Origin: AP-15 sp963755435
GTDB taxonomy: Bacteria > Pseudomonadota > Alphaproteobacteria > ATCC43930 > CGMCC-115725
Assembly: GCA_963755435.1 (NCBI GenBank)
Contig: CAVWJX010000003.1
Span: 186,001-250,000 of the forward strand
Direction of reading: 5' to 3'
DNA length: 64,000 bases
The notes under the pieces were generated by a model. That model did no database searches. It saw nothing but the letters and a program-made list of their open reading frames with translations, and was not told the DNA's origin. The stretch's first letter is position 1, and each line of letters begins with the position of its first letter. Shown in pieces: positions 26,586-35,839 of the stretch. The translations under genes and the position numbers were made by a program.

Positions 26586-27512
26586 CTACACGCTGTCGAG
26601 GCCGAACGCCCAGCGCCGCGCCAATTGATGGCCGATCGCCAATGGCGGCGGCAGGGTCGCTAGCCCCGGGATCGGCTCGTCCGAGCGCGAGCGCTCGACC
26701 ATCGCGCGCACCTCCGCGCGCTCGAACCAGCGCGCCTCGGCGATTTCCTCGGGGTCGATGCAGATCTCCTCGCTCAGCGCCTCGGCCAACAGGCCCATCA
26801 TCAGGGTCGACGGGAACGGCCAGGGCTGCGAGGCGAGATAGCGCACCCGCCCGACCCTGATCCCCAATTCCTCCAGCACCTCGCGGCGCACCGCTTCCTC
26901 GATCGTTTCGCCCGGCTCCATGAACCCGGCGAGACACGAAAACCGCGCGCCGACGCGGCGCCGGCCGCGGCCCAACAGGCAGCGCTCGCCCCTGACCGCG
27001 AGCATGATCACCACTGGGTCAACCCGCGGATAGTGATGCGCCCGGCAGTTTGGGCAGCGCCGGCCCCAGCCCGCCGCGTCGATCGCGCTCGCGGTTCCGC
27101 ATTGGGCGCAAAAGCCGTGCCGCGCATGCCAGTCGAGGAGTGAACGCGCTTCGGCCAGGATCGCCGCGTCGGGGCCGGGGATCGCGGCGGCCAGGCTGCG
27201 CACATCGACGCTTGCGCCATTGCTTGCTGCCGGTATTGCCGCGGCCGTCGCGTCGAGCGCGAAATGGGCGCGGTCATCGCCGATCCCGAGCAGGATCAGG
27301 GCTGCTCCGGCATCGATCGCCTCGCGCCAGGGTGCAACCTGCTGCCAGTCGAGGGCGGGGGCGGCGCCGTCGCGAACCAGGGGCTTCAGCTCGCGCAGCG
27401 GCAAGAGCCGGGTTTGCGGATCGTCGAGCAGCGAGGCGACCCAGCCGGCATCCTGCCGGCGCTGGCTGACCCGGTCGAGCGGGTTGCCCGCAAAGGTGTA
27501 GATTTCTTCCAT
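26586..27512 (-). CDS. nudC: NAD+ diphosphatase (Nudix)
   Basis: Encodes 308 residues from the ATG at 27512. NudC hydrolyses NAD(H) to NMN(H) and AMP and removes NAD caps from RNA. The zinc site is intact (FCAQCGTAS then RCPNCRAHHYPR). The Nudix box reads GFMEPGETIEEAVRREVLEE. The SQPWPFPSTLM motif that follows is the NADH-pyrophosphatase signature. Length is usual for the longer alphaproteobacterial form with an N-terminal domain. Upstream, the short gap at 27513-27632 is shared with the divergent ArsR gene. Confidence 0.95.
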   Translation of the reverse strand: MEEIYTFAGNPLDRVSQRRQDAGWVASLLDDPQTRLLPLRELKPLVRDGAAPALDWQQVAPWREAIDAGAALILLGIGDDRAHFALDATAAAIPAASNGASVDVRSLAAAIPGPDAAILAEARSLLDWHARHGFCAQCGTASAIDAAGWGRRCPNCRAHHYPRVDPVVIMLAVRGERCLLGRGRRRVGARFSCLAGFMEPGETIEEAVRREVLEELGIRVGRVRYLASQPWPFPSTLMMGLLAEALSEEICIDPEEIAEARWFERAEVRAMVERSRSDEPIPGLATLPPPLAIGHQLARRWAFGLDSV

Positions 27513-27632
27513 CGCCGCGCCAACTCCTCGCTCGCCATCGCCGGGGCACCCGGCAGCGGGTCCTACCATAACTTCGCCCGCGGCCGAAGCGTTTGCCGGT
27601 CAACCGGCGCCGCCGCGTGCTATCCTCCGGTT

Positions 27633-28337
27633 ATGACCAACGCACCCTACATTGCCGAGATCGCGGCCTTGGCCGGCGAGCCGGCGCGCGCCAACATGCT
27701 GGCGGCGCTGATGGATGGCGGGCGCCGCAGCGCCGGCGAGCTCGCTTATGCCGCGCATGTAAGCCCGCAGACCGCGAGCGCGCACCTGGCCAAGCTCACC
27801 GCCGCCGGGCTGCTCGCCGACGAGCGACAGGGCCGCAACCGGTATTTCCGGCTGGCCTCGCCCTCGGTCGCGCGCATGATCGAAGAGATCATGACTGTCG
27901 CGGTGGCGCGGGCATCACGCTATCGCCCGGCCTGGATGCGCGACGATGGGTTGCGTTCGGCGCGCACTTGCTACGATCACTTGGCTGGCCGGCTCGGCGT
28001 CGCCCTGGCCGACAGCCTCGAGCGGCGCGGTCATGTCATGCTTGACGCCGATGGCGGCGAAGTCACCGAAACCGGCGCCCGATTCTTCGACGAACTCGGC
28101 CTCGACCTGGCCGCAGCCGTCGGGAGTCGCCGGCGCTTCTGCCGCCCATGCCTCGACTGGAGCGAAAAGCGGCCGCATCTCGGCGGCGCGGTCGGCGCGG
28201 CACTGGCCCGGCGGGCATTTGCGCTCGGCTGGATCGAACGGGTCAGAGACAGCCGCGCGGTCGCGATCACCGCGCCCGGCCGCGACGGGTTCCGCGCCGC
28301 TTTCGGCATCGAAATCGCCTCCGCCACCAAGCTCTAG
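27633..28337 (+). CDS. ArsR-type winged-helix transcriptional regulator
   Basis: Encodes 234 residues. The winged HTH covers about residues 12-80 (ARANMLAALMDGGRRSAGEL, then SPQTASAHLAKLTAAGLL). A long C-terminal part has FCRPCLDWSEKRPHLGG and a closing GWIERVRDSRAVAITAPGR. This extended ArsR type, with a conserved Cys/Trp segment, is common and not proven to sense metals. It is divergent from nudC and may regulate it or the downstream transporter. The effector is unknown. Confidence 0.88.
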   Translation: MTNAPYIAEIAALAGEPARANMLAALMDGGRRSAGELAYAAHVSPQTASAHLAKLTAAGLLADERQGRNRYFRLASPSVARMIEEIMTVAVARASRYRPAWMRDDGLRSARTCYDHLAGRLGVALADSLERRGHVMLDADGGEVTETGARFFDELGLDLAAAVGSRRRFCRPCLDWSEKRPHLGGAVGAALARRAFALGWIERVRDSRAVAITAPGRDGFRAAFGIEIASATKL

Positions 28338-28931
28338 GGCAGCCGCGCGCGCCGCGGGCTCGGAGTTCGAGGAGGCGTTGAACCTGCTCGGTCAGCGAGC
28401 CCCCGATTCCGAACGGATCGGGTATGGTCACCCCGCCCAATTCGGTGCCGTCGCCCAGATCCTCGGCCAATATGCGCAGGCACCCGCCTCGCCGGCGGTG
28501 GCCACGGGCAGCGCACCCCAATTGGACGCGCAACCTCAAGTAATATTTCGTATGGCGGTTTTGCTGATGGCCGCACTGCCGGTCCGATTTCGTGCGCAAA
28601 TGCATGTCGATCAAAATGTGCTACGCGCAAAGCCCGGCGCCGAGCGGAAAACCCCGATTGCCGCCGTCCGACCAGAGGTCGCGGACGACGACGCCTTCCG
28701 TGCCGATCGGCCATTTCGGGTTTCCGAACCGCGTATCGCACGAATCTTTACCTTATTATTATCGTTCCGGTGCTATTTTTGCGGGACGTCGCAACTCGGG
28801 CGAACTGCCAATGGCATGCTTCCGCGAAAGCCCCTCATCCTCGGCGCGCGCAGCAGGACCGGTATCCTCTCGTCTAGCCGGCGGGTGAGGATCCATCCGC
28901 CTCGCCCCGCCCCGCCGCGCTCCGACCCGAC
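28338..28931. other. intergenic region upstream of the dpp operon
   Basis: A 594-base gap. An AT-rich patch at about 28735-28800 is the best candidate for the transporter promoter. Open frames here, on both strands, show no domain and look like background. Confidence 0.45.
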
Positions 28932-29873
28932 GTGTTAGCCTATGTCGTGCGGCGCCTTCTGGCGACCGTCCCGGTGATGGCGGTAGTGGCGCTCTTCGTG
29001 TTCGCGCTATTGCATCTGAGCCCCGGAGATCCGGCGGCGATCATCGCCGGCAACACCGCCACGGTCGCCGACATCGCCCGCGTCCATCGTGCACTCGGGC
29101 TCGACGAACCGCTTTACATCCAGTTCGGCAGCTGGGTGTGGCATTTGCTGCACGGTGATCTCGGCATCTCGATCTTTACCAACCTCCCGGTATCGACCCT
29201 GATCATGCAGCGGCTCGAGCCGACCGTAAGCCTGGCCGTCTCGACCATCCTTGTCTCGGTGCTGACGGCGATCCCAATGGGGGTGCTGGCGGCGGCGAAA
29301 GCTGGGTCGTGGATCGACCGCGCGGTGATGATCTTCTCGGTGCTCGGATTTTCGGTTCCGGTGTTCGTCATCGCCTATGTGCTGATCTACCTGTTCGCGG
29401 TGCGCACCAATCTGTTGCCGGTCCAGGGCTTTGTCGGCATCGGGGGCGGCTGGTGGCCGTTCCTGTCGCATCTGATCATGCCGACGATCGCCCTCTCGAT
29501 GGTCTTTAGCGCGCTGATCGCGCGCGTTACCCGCGCCAGCATGCTCGAAGTCTTGGCCCAGGACTATATCCGCACCGCCCAGGCCAAGGGGCTCGCCAGC
29601 CACCAGGTGCTGATCGGTCACGCGCTGAAAAACGCCGCGGTGCCGATCGTCACCGTCATCGGCATCGGCATCGCATTGCTAATCACCGGGGTGGTCGTCA
29701 CCGAGACGGTGTTCGCCATTCCCGGGCTGGGTCGGCTGACCGTCGACGCGATCCTGCGCCGCGATTATCCGCTGATCCAGGGGATCATTCTGGTGTTTTC
29801 GGCTGCCTATGTGCTGGTCAACCTATTGATCGACCTTAGCTACAGTGTTCTCGATCCGCGCATTCGGCATTGA
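28932..29873 (+). CDS. dppB: peptide-type ABC transporter permease (DppB-like)
   Basis: Encodes 313 residues from a GTG. The start LAYVVRRLLATVPVMAVVALF, the LSPGDPAAIIAG loop and the EAA-like segment RTAQAKGLASHQVLIGHALKNAAVP are hallmarks of the DppB/OppB permease. About six membrane helices are evident. It forms the inner-membrane channel with DppC. The operon dppB-dppC-dppD-dppF has no substrate-binding protein in this window. Confidence 0.92.
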   Translation: MLAYVVRRLLATVPVMAVVALFVFALLHLSPGDPAAIIAGNTATVADIARVHRALGLDEPLYIQFGSWVWHLLHGDLGISIFTNLPVSTLIMQRLEPTVSLAVSTILVSVLTAIPMGVLAAAKAGSWIDRAVMIFSVLGFSVPVFVIAYVLIYLFAVRTNLLPVQGFVGIGGGWWPFLSHLIMPTIALSMVFSALIARVTRASMLEVLAQDYIRTAQAKGLASHQVLIGHALKNAAVPIVTVIGIGIALLITGVVVTETVFAIPGLGRLTVDAILRRDYPLIQGIILVFSAAYVLVNLLIDLSYSVLDPRIRH

Positions 29874-29913
29874 GGACGGCTCGATTGAGGACGGCTCGAT
29901 CGAGGACGGCTGG
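29872..29913 (+). repeat. about three tandem 15-bp units after dppB
   Basis: GAGGACGGCTCGAT(T/C) is repeated at 29872-29886 and 29887-29901, with a partial third to 29913. It begins at the dppB stop codon. Confidence 0.8.
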
Positions 29914-29992
29914 CCGGGTCAACCGCGTGCACGAGTCCGCGCCCGCGGCGGAGTGAAGGGGTAGCCCGCGGCGCCGGGTGGGTGAGGGGGCG

Positions 29993-30913
29993 ATGGAACT
30001 GGGCCGGCTCGGCGACGCGATTGGCGCGCCCCTCAGGGCGGCGGGCAATCGCGCCTTGGCGGCCGCACCGGCGGTGCCGCGACACCGGGTGTGGGGCCAC
30101 ATCCGCCGCCATCCGACGATCGCCGCCGGTGCGCTGCTGCTCGGCCTGATGCTGCTGCTGGCGCTGCTGGCGCCCTATCTCGGGACTGTCGACCCGCAGG
30201 CCATCTCCCCGGTCGATCGGCTGGAGTGGCCATCGTGGCAGCACTGGTTCGGCACCGACATGCTCGGCCGCGACGTCTATAGCCGCACCGTCTACGGCGC
30301 GCGCGTCTCGCTGACCGTCGGTCTGACGGTGGCGCTGCTCAGCACCGGGTTGGGGCTGGCGATCGGCCTCGCGACCGGGTGCAGCCGGTGGGCGGATGCG
30401 ATCCTGATGCGGGTCATGGACGGGCTGATGGCGATCCCGCCGGTGCTGATCGCGATCGCGCTGATGGCGCTGACCCGCGCCAGCCTGGAAAACGTGATCT
30501 GCGCGATCACCGTTGGCGAGGTCCCGCGGGTGACCCGGCTGGTCCGCAGCGTCGTGCTCGGCTTGCGCGAACTGCCCTTTATCGAAGCGGCGGTCGCCAG
30601 CGGCACCAGCCTGCCGCGCATCCTGTGGCGCCACATCGTGCCCAACACCGTGCCGCTGCTGCTGGTGCAGGGGACCTACACCGCGGCCTCGGCGATGATC
30701 GTCGAGGCGATCCTCTCGTTCCTCGGCGCGGGCACCCCGCCCACCATCCCCAGCTGGGGCAACATCATGGCCGAGGGCCGCGCGCTGTTCGAGATCGCCT
30801 GTTACATCGTGCTGTTCCCGGGCGCGTTTCTGTCGGTCACCGTTCTCGCCGTCAACCTGTTGGGCGACGGGCTGCGCGACGCGCTCGATCCGCGCCTCGC
30901 CCGGCGGATGTAA
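29993..30913 (+). CDS. dppC: peptide-type ABC transporter permease (DppC-like)
   Basis: Encodes 306 residues from the ATG at 29993 with GAGGGGG ahead; a GTG at 29978 is an alternative. It has the DppC features: a cytoplasmic start, first helix AAGALLLGLMLLLALLAPYL, HWFGTDMLGRDVYSRTVYGAR, and the EAA loop VASGTSLPRILWRHIVPNT. The end DALDPRLARRM is typical. It pairs with DppB. Confidence 0.92.
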   Translation: MELGRLGDAIGAPLRAAGNRALAAAPAVPRHRVWGHIRRHPTIAAGALLLGLMLLLALLAPYLGTVDPQAISPVDRLEWPSWQHWFGTDMLGRDVYSRTVYGARVSLTVGLTVALLSTGLGLAIGLATGCSRWADAILMRVMDGLMAIPPVLIAIALMALTRASLENVICAITVGEVPRVTRLVRSVVLGLRELPFIEAAVASGTSLPRILWRHIVPNTVPLLLVQGTYTAASAMIVEAILSFLGAGTPPTIPSWGNIMAEGRALFEIACYIVLFPGAFLSVTVLAVNLLGDGLRDALDPRLARRM

Positions 30914-30918
30914 GCGCC

Positions 30919-32002
30919 ATGGCCGGTCCCGCCGCCGCCAGCCTTGCCGCCGGCCCGCAATCGCCGTCGGCGCGCTCGTCGGCTGCAGCCGAACCCGCGG
31001 CGATCGAGCCGCTCCTCGACATCGCCGATCTGAAAACCTGGTTCTTCACCCGCGACGGCGTGGTCCGCGCCGTCGACGGGCTCTCGCTCCAGGTGGCGGC
31101 GGGCGAAACCTTGGCCCTTGTCGGCGAGAGCGGCTGCGGCAAGAGCGTCGCCGCGCTGTCGATCCTGCGGCTGATCCCGTCGCCGCCGGGCCGCATCGTC
31201 TCCGGCCGGGTTGGTTTTGCCGGCCGCGACCTGCTCGGCCTGAGCGAGGCGCAGATGCGCCAGGTCCGCGGCAACGAAATCTCGATGATTTTCCAGGAGC
31301 CGATGACCTCGCTCAACCCGGTACTCACGGTCGGCCATCAGATCGCCGAGACCCTGACCTTGCATCAGCGGCTGGGCCGTGGCGCCGCCCGTTCCCGGGC
31401 GCTCGACCTCCTGGCCCTGGTCCACATTCCCGAGGCCCGCCGGCGCGCCGGCGAATATCCGCACCAGCTCTCGGGCGGCATCGCGCCAACGGGTGATGAT
31501 CGCGATGGCGCTCGCCTGCAATCCCAAGCTGTTGATCGCCGACGAGCCGACCACCGCGCTCGATGTGACGATCCAGGCGCAGATCCTCGACCTGATGCGC
31601 GAATTGAAGCAGCAGATCAACGCGGCAATCGTGCTGATCACCCATGATCTGGGCGTGGTCGCCGAAATGGCCCAGCGCGTCGTTGTGATGTATGCCGGCC
31701 GCATGGCCGAGCAGGCGACGGTCGGTGCGCTGTTCGGCCGTCCGCTGCACCCGTACACGCAGGGCTTGCTGCATTCGGTGCCGCAGCTCGGGGCCTCGCT
31801 CGATCCCGGCTCGCCGCGGCGGCTGGCCGAGATCCCCGGCACGGTGCCGGCGTTGCACGACGAGACCATCGCCGGCTGCGCTTTTGCGGCGCGCTGCGCC
31901 TTTGCCACCGATATCTGCCATCGCCGGCGGCCGGCCTTCGAGGAGAAGGAGCCGGGGCATTTCGCCGCCTGCTTTCATTCCGACCGGCTGGCTGGCGGAT
32001 GA
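30919..32002 (+). pseudogene. dppD: peptide-type ABC transporter ATPase (DppD-like), frameshifted
   Basis: Starts at the ATG 30919, five bases after dppC. The first part has Walker A (GESGCGKSVAALSILRL), the Q-loop (ISMIFQEPMTSLNPV) and HQLSGG. Just after LSGG the frame is lost; it resumes in another frame as RQRVMIAMALACNPKLL with Walker B (LIADEPTTALD), the H-loop (LITHDLGVVAEMAQRV) and the C-terminal Cys-rich oligopeptide motif (CAFAARCAFAT). One extra C in ATCGCGCC at about 31480-31487 explains it: without it the signature reads LSGGMRQRV. Restored length is 360 residues. Probably a base-call error, because all other motifs are intact. Confidence 0.9.
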
Positions 32003-33060
32003 CCCAACCGCCCTCATCGGACCCGCCGTTATCGGCACCGCTGTTGCCGGTCCCGCTGTTGCCGGTCCCGCTGTTGTCGGTAAGGGGGCTGGTCAAGCAC
32101 TTTGCGGTCAGGAAGGGGCTGCTGCAGCGGGTCGCCGGCCAAGTCCATGCCGTCGACGGCATCTCCTTCGATATCGCCGCCGGCGAGACCCTGGGCCTGG
32201 TCGGCGAGAGCGGCTGCGGCAAATCGACCGCCGGCAAGGCGATCCTCAAACTGATCGAGCCGACCGAAGGCGAGATTCGCATCGACGGCAGGCGTATCGA
32301 CCGGCTGTCGCGCCGCCGGATGCGGCCCTATCGACGTCAGCTCCAGGCGGTATTCCAGGACCCCTATTCGTCGTTGAGCCCGCGTCTCAAGATCCGCGAC
32401 ATCATCGCCGAGCCATTGGTCAATTTTGGTGTCGCGAGCGGTGGCGAGCTGGCCGACCGGGTCGCCGGCCTGGCGCTCAAGGTCGGCCTGCGCGTGGACG
32501 CGCTCGACCGCTTCCCGCACGAATTCTCCGGCGGCCAGCGCCAGCGCATCGGCATCGCCAGGGCGCTCGCCCTGAACCCGAGCCTGATCGTTTGCGACGA
32601 GCCGGTTTCGGCGCTCGATGTCTCGGTCCAGGCGCAGGTGATCAACCTGCTCGGCGATTTGCAGCAGGAACTCGGGCTCTCCTACCTGTTCGTCGCCCAT
32701 GACCTCGCGGTGGTCGAGCACATCAGCCGGCGCATCGCGGTCATGTATCTGGGCAAGATCGTCGAGCTTGCGGACAAGGCCGCGCTGTTTACCCGGCCGC
32801 AGCACCCCTACACCGAGGCCCTCTTATCCGCGGTGCCGGTCGCCGACCCGGCGATCGCGCGCCGGCGCATCATCCTCAAAGGCGACGTGCCGAGCCCGAT
32901 CGACCCGCCTCTCGGCTGCCGCTTCCACCCCCGCTGCCCATATGCCTTTGCGCGCTGCTCGCAGGAGGAGCCGCAGATGCGCGAAGTCCTCCCCGGCCAC
33001 CACGTTGCCTGCCATCTGCACGCGTCGCCGGCATTTGGTGAGGCGGCGGCCGGGGCCTGA
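31999..33060 (+). CDS. dppF: peptide-type ABC transporter ATPase (DppF-like)
   Basis: Encodes 353 residues; its ATG overlaps the dppD stop. Walker A is GESGCGKSTAGKAIL, the signature FSGGQRQRIGIARAL and Walker B LIVCDEPVSALDVSVQ. The C-terminal oligopeptide/dipeptide domain contains RFHPRCPYAFARC. The N-terminus has three copies of a short PLLPV-type repeat encoded by 15-base DNA repeats near 32038-32080. It energises uptake with DppD. Confidence 0.93.
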   Translation: MTQPPSSDPPLSAPLLPVPLLPVPLLSVRGLVKHFAVRKGLLQRVAGQVHAVDGISFDIAAGETLGLVGESGCGKSTAGKAILKLIEPTEGEIRIDGRRIDRLSRRRMRPYRRQLQAVFQDPYSSLSPRLKIRDIIAEPLVNFGVASGGELADRVAGLALKVGLRVDALDRFPHEFSGGQRQRIGIARALALNPSLIVCDEPVSALDVSVQAQVINLLGDLQQELGLSYLFVAHDLAVVEHISRRIAVMYLGKIVELADKAALFTRPQHPYTEALLSAVPVADPAIARRRIILKGDVPSPIDPPLGCRFHPRCPYAFARCSQEEPQMREVLPGHHVACHLHASPAFGEAAAGA

Positions 33061-33139
33061 GGGCGGCTCTACCGGGCGTAAAGCTGCCCTCGGGCGGGGT
33101 CAATTTGCCGACGCCGAGAGATCCCCCGATAATCGGGCA

Positions 33140-34171
33140 ATGCGCCTCGCTGCTTGGATTGATCGGCTCGGCACGGCCCCGGCGGGCGCGTTGCCGCGCA
33201 CCGTCTTCGGCTATGTGCTGGCGACGAGCCCGATGCATCAGCTGCTGCTGGTCGCGCTGTCGGCCATCGTCGCCCTCATTGAAGTCGTCCCGCTGGAATT
33301 GCAGCGCCGGATCGTCGACGATCTGGTCAAGCATCGCCCGTATTCCTGGGTTGTCGACCTGTGCGCGGTCTATGCGGGCACCGTGCTGTTCCAGGGCGCG
33401 ACCAAGCTCGTGCTCAACATCTATCGCGGCTGGGTCGGCGAACGGGCCAAGCGCGATCTGCGACGGCGGGTCCATGCATTTGTCGAGACCCCGGCCGCGG
33501 CCGCGCCGGCGGTCGAAGCGCAAGGGGTTGCAAGCTCGATGATCATCGCCGAAGTCGAGCCGATAGGCAACTTTGTGGGCGCCAGCATCTCCGAGCCGCT
33601 GTTGCAGCTCGGGATCATGCTTTCGGTGCTGGCTTACCTGATCCATGTCGACATCTGGATGGCGCTCTCGGCGTTCGCGTTCTTCATCCCCCAATTCGTC
33701 TTTGTTCCGCTGATGCAGGCTGCGGTCAACCGACGCACCGGGGCGCGCGTCCAGGTGCTGCGCCGGCTCGGCATCGCGATGATTTCCGGAAACCAGGGAA
33801 CCGATCGCGCGAGCAGCCGCACCGACAATCGGCAAATCGATCAGGCGTTTGCCCTCGACATGGGGATCTTCAAGCTGAAGTTTACGATGAACTTCTTGAT
33901 GAATATTTTAACGCACCTGCAGATTGTCGCCGCCCTGTTGGTCGGCGGCTGGGCGGTCCATACCGGTCGGCTGGTGATCGGCGGCGTTGTTGCCTTCATT
34001 TCCGGGATCGGACGGGTAAAGGATCCGTGGGGCGACCTGGTCCATTACTTCCGCGACGTTAACGTCACCCAGATCAAATACAGGCTGCTGGCCGATGCGG
34101 TCGATCAGTTGGCCCCGGCCAATTCTGCCCAGTCCCCGCCCCAGCCGCCGGCGGCCGGCAGCAACCCCTGA
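33140..34171 (+). CDS. ABC exporter-type transmembrane domain protein lacking an ATPase domain
   Basis: Encodes 343 residues. The pattern of five to six hydrophobic helices with VPLELQRRIVDDLVKHRPY near the start, TKLVLNIYRGWVGERAKRDL and, late, GGWAVHTGRLVIGGVVAFIS matches the membrane domain of type IV ABC exporters. The sequence then stops with a Pro/Ala-rich tail. There is no Walker A, signature or Walker B in it or in the next gene. It follows dppF by 79 bases. It may partner an ATPase elsewhere, or act as a membrane protein with a changed role. No frameshifted ATPase is visible downstream. Confidence 0.75.
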   Translation: MRLAAWIDRLGTAPAGALPRTVFGYVLATSPMHQLLLVALSAIVALIEVVPLELQRRIVDDLVKHRPYSWVVDLCAVYAGTVLFQGATKLVLNIYRGWVGERAKRDLRRRVHAFVETPAAAAPAVEAQGVASSMIIAEVEPIGNFVGASISEPLLQLGIMLSVLAYLIHVDIWMALSAFAFFIPQFVFVPLMQAAVNRRTGARVQVLRRLGIAMISGNQGTDRASSRTDNRQIDQAFALDMGIFKLKFTMNFLMNILTHLQIVAALLVGGWAVHTGRLVIGGVVAFISGIGRVKDPWGDLVHYFRDVNVTQIKYRLLADAVDQLAPANSAQSPPQPPAAGSNP

Positions 34172-34286
34172 GTCGCGGCCGCATCGGACGGCGGCGGGTG
34201 GTTGACGGCCCGGCGGTGCTGCGCCTATTCGTTAACAAGCAAGACAACGAACCGGTCGCCGGGGACGGCGGCAAAGGGAGTGAAAA

Positions 34287-35711
34287 ATGCCCGGCCAGAC
34301 CTCCGAGGACCTGCTCGCGCTATACGACCGCGCGCCGCTCAACCGACGATATTGGGTGATTTTCGCGATCATCTCGGCGATCACGGTTCTCGAATTTTTT
34401 GACTTTTCGGTCGTCGCCTTTCTGCTCGCGGTGGTCGGACCGCGCTGGCACCTGACCTATGGCCAGTCGGCGCTGATCCTCTACAGCGGCGGCGTCGGCT
34501 CGATCGTCGGCGCCCTGGTGTTCGGCAGCCTGGCCGATGTTTGGGGGCGCAAGACGGTAACCGTCCTCGGCACCGTCATCTGCGGTTTCGGCGCCGCCCT
34601 CAACGGGCTTGTCCCGCACGGCAATTGGGAATTGTTCGGGCTGCTGCGATTCGTCGTCGGTGTCGGCCTGACCGCCGCGGTGACCCCGGCCCTGACCATT
34701 ATCGTCGAGCTGACCCCGACCCGCCACCGCACGTCGGTCACCAGCTTTTTCGTGGTGTTCGCCACCGCCGGCGGGCTGCTCGCGACCGCGACCACCGCGG
34801 CATTGCTCGCCCATATCGGCTGGCGCGGCATGGCCATGCTCGGCCTGTCGGTCACCCTGTTCGGCCTTTTGGCGTTGGCGTTCGTCCCCGAATCGGTGCG
34901 CTGGCTCGCGGCCAAGGGCCGCTTTGCCGAAGCCCGCGCCGCGACCGCCACCCATCTTGGCCTGCCGCTGCAATCGGTGCCGCTGCCGACCACGCTGCCC
35001 GCGACCGTTCCGCGCGGCCGGCTCTCCGATCTGCTCGACCACCCGCGTCAGTTCTGCGAGACGCTGCTGATCTGGGGCGGTGCAGCGACCGCGGCCTATG
35101 GCGTCTATTTGTGGGGACCGACCGTTGTCGCCCTGCTGCTCAAGGTTCCGGTGCCGCAGGCCGCGAAATACTTCATCTTTGTCGCCGGCAGCGGGGTGAT
35201 CGGCAAGATTATCGTCTCGTTGGTGGCGCCGCTGATCGGTCGCCGAGCCCTCGGCATCATCTGGGGCTTTGGCGGCGTCTTCGCGCTGGCCGGGGCCGGC
35301 TACTATCACAGCGTGTTTATCGACGGCTTCCCGCTGATGATCGTGTTGTTGGCCGCGTCGGCGTTCTGCATCGACGGCAGCTTCTCCAATCTCGCGCCCT
35401 ATACGGTCGAGAGCTACGGGGTGCGGATGGGCGCGCGGTCCTCGGGTCTGGGCCAGGCGGCCAACGGCGTCGGCAAGATCCTCGGTCCGTTGAGCATCGC
35501 GATCATCGCCGGTACCAGCAATTTCATCTCGCCGCACGCGACCGAAGGTGCGCTGTTCCCGGCTTTTCTGTTCCTGGCCGGCGGCATGCTGCTGGTGGCC
35601 CTGTCATTCACCTTCCTCGGCCGGGAGACGCACGGTCGGCCGATGTCGATCGGCGACGATCAGCCGACCACCGCGCGCCGGGGGGTGGTGCTCGGCGCCG
35701 AGACGCGCTGA
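34287..35711 (+). CDS. MFS transporter, first of three tandem paralogues
   Basis: Encodes 474 residues, about 12 membrane helices. The loop 2-3 signature is GSLADVWGRKTV, and VPESVRWLAAKGRFAEARA follows helix 6. The late segment APYTVESYGVRMGARSSGLG resembles the aromatic-acid:H+ symporter and sugar-porter groups. It starts GQTSEDLLALYDRAPLNRR, shared in outline with the two following genes. Likely a proton-coupled importer of a small organic acid. The ATG is preceded by AAAGGGAG. Confidence 0.88.
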   Translation: MPGQTSEDLLALYDRAPLNRRYWVIFAIISAITVLEFFDFSVVAFLLAVVGPRWHLTYGQSALILYSGGVGSIVGALVFGSLADVWGRKTVTVLGTVICGFGAALNGLVPHGNWELFGLLRFVVGVGLTAAVTPALTIIVELTPTRHRTSVTSFFVVFATAGGLLATATTAALLAHIGWRGMAMLGLSVTLFGLLALAFVPESVRWLAAKGRFAEARAATATHLGLPLQSVPLPTTLPATVPRGRLSDLLDHPRQFCETLLIWGGAATAAYGVYLWGPTVVALLLKVPVPQAAKYFIFVAGSGVIGKIIVSLVAPLIGRRALGIIWGFGGVFALAGAGYYHSVFIDGFPLMIVLLAASAFCIDGSFSNLAPYTVESYGVRMGARSSGLGQAANGVGKILGPLSIAIIAGTSNFISPHATEGALFPAFLFLAGGMLLVALSFTFLGRETHGRPMSIGDDQPTTARRGVVLGAETR

Positions 35712-35839
35712 CCCGTCCCGAGGCTGGCGTCGGCCAGCCGCGCCGCCTCGACCGCGGTTGACGATGCAATCAGGAGCGGCATAAACCCAAGCAACAACGG
35801 CGAGCCGACGCCCGGTCTCGCTGCCTCGAGGAGGAACCG

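Noticed and set aside
28267..28741. Small genes in the gap before dppB
   Set aside because: Open frames on both strands are Arg-rich, overlap each other and lack ribosome binding sites and known motifs.
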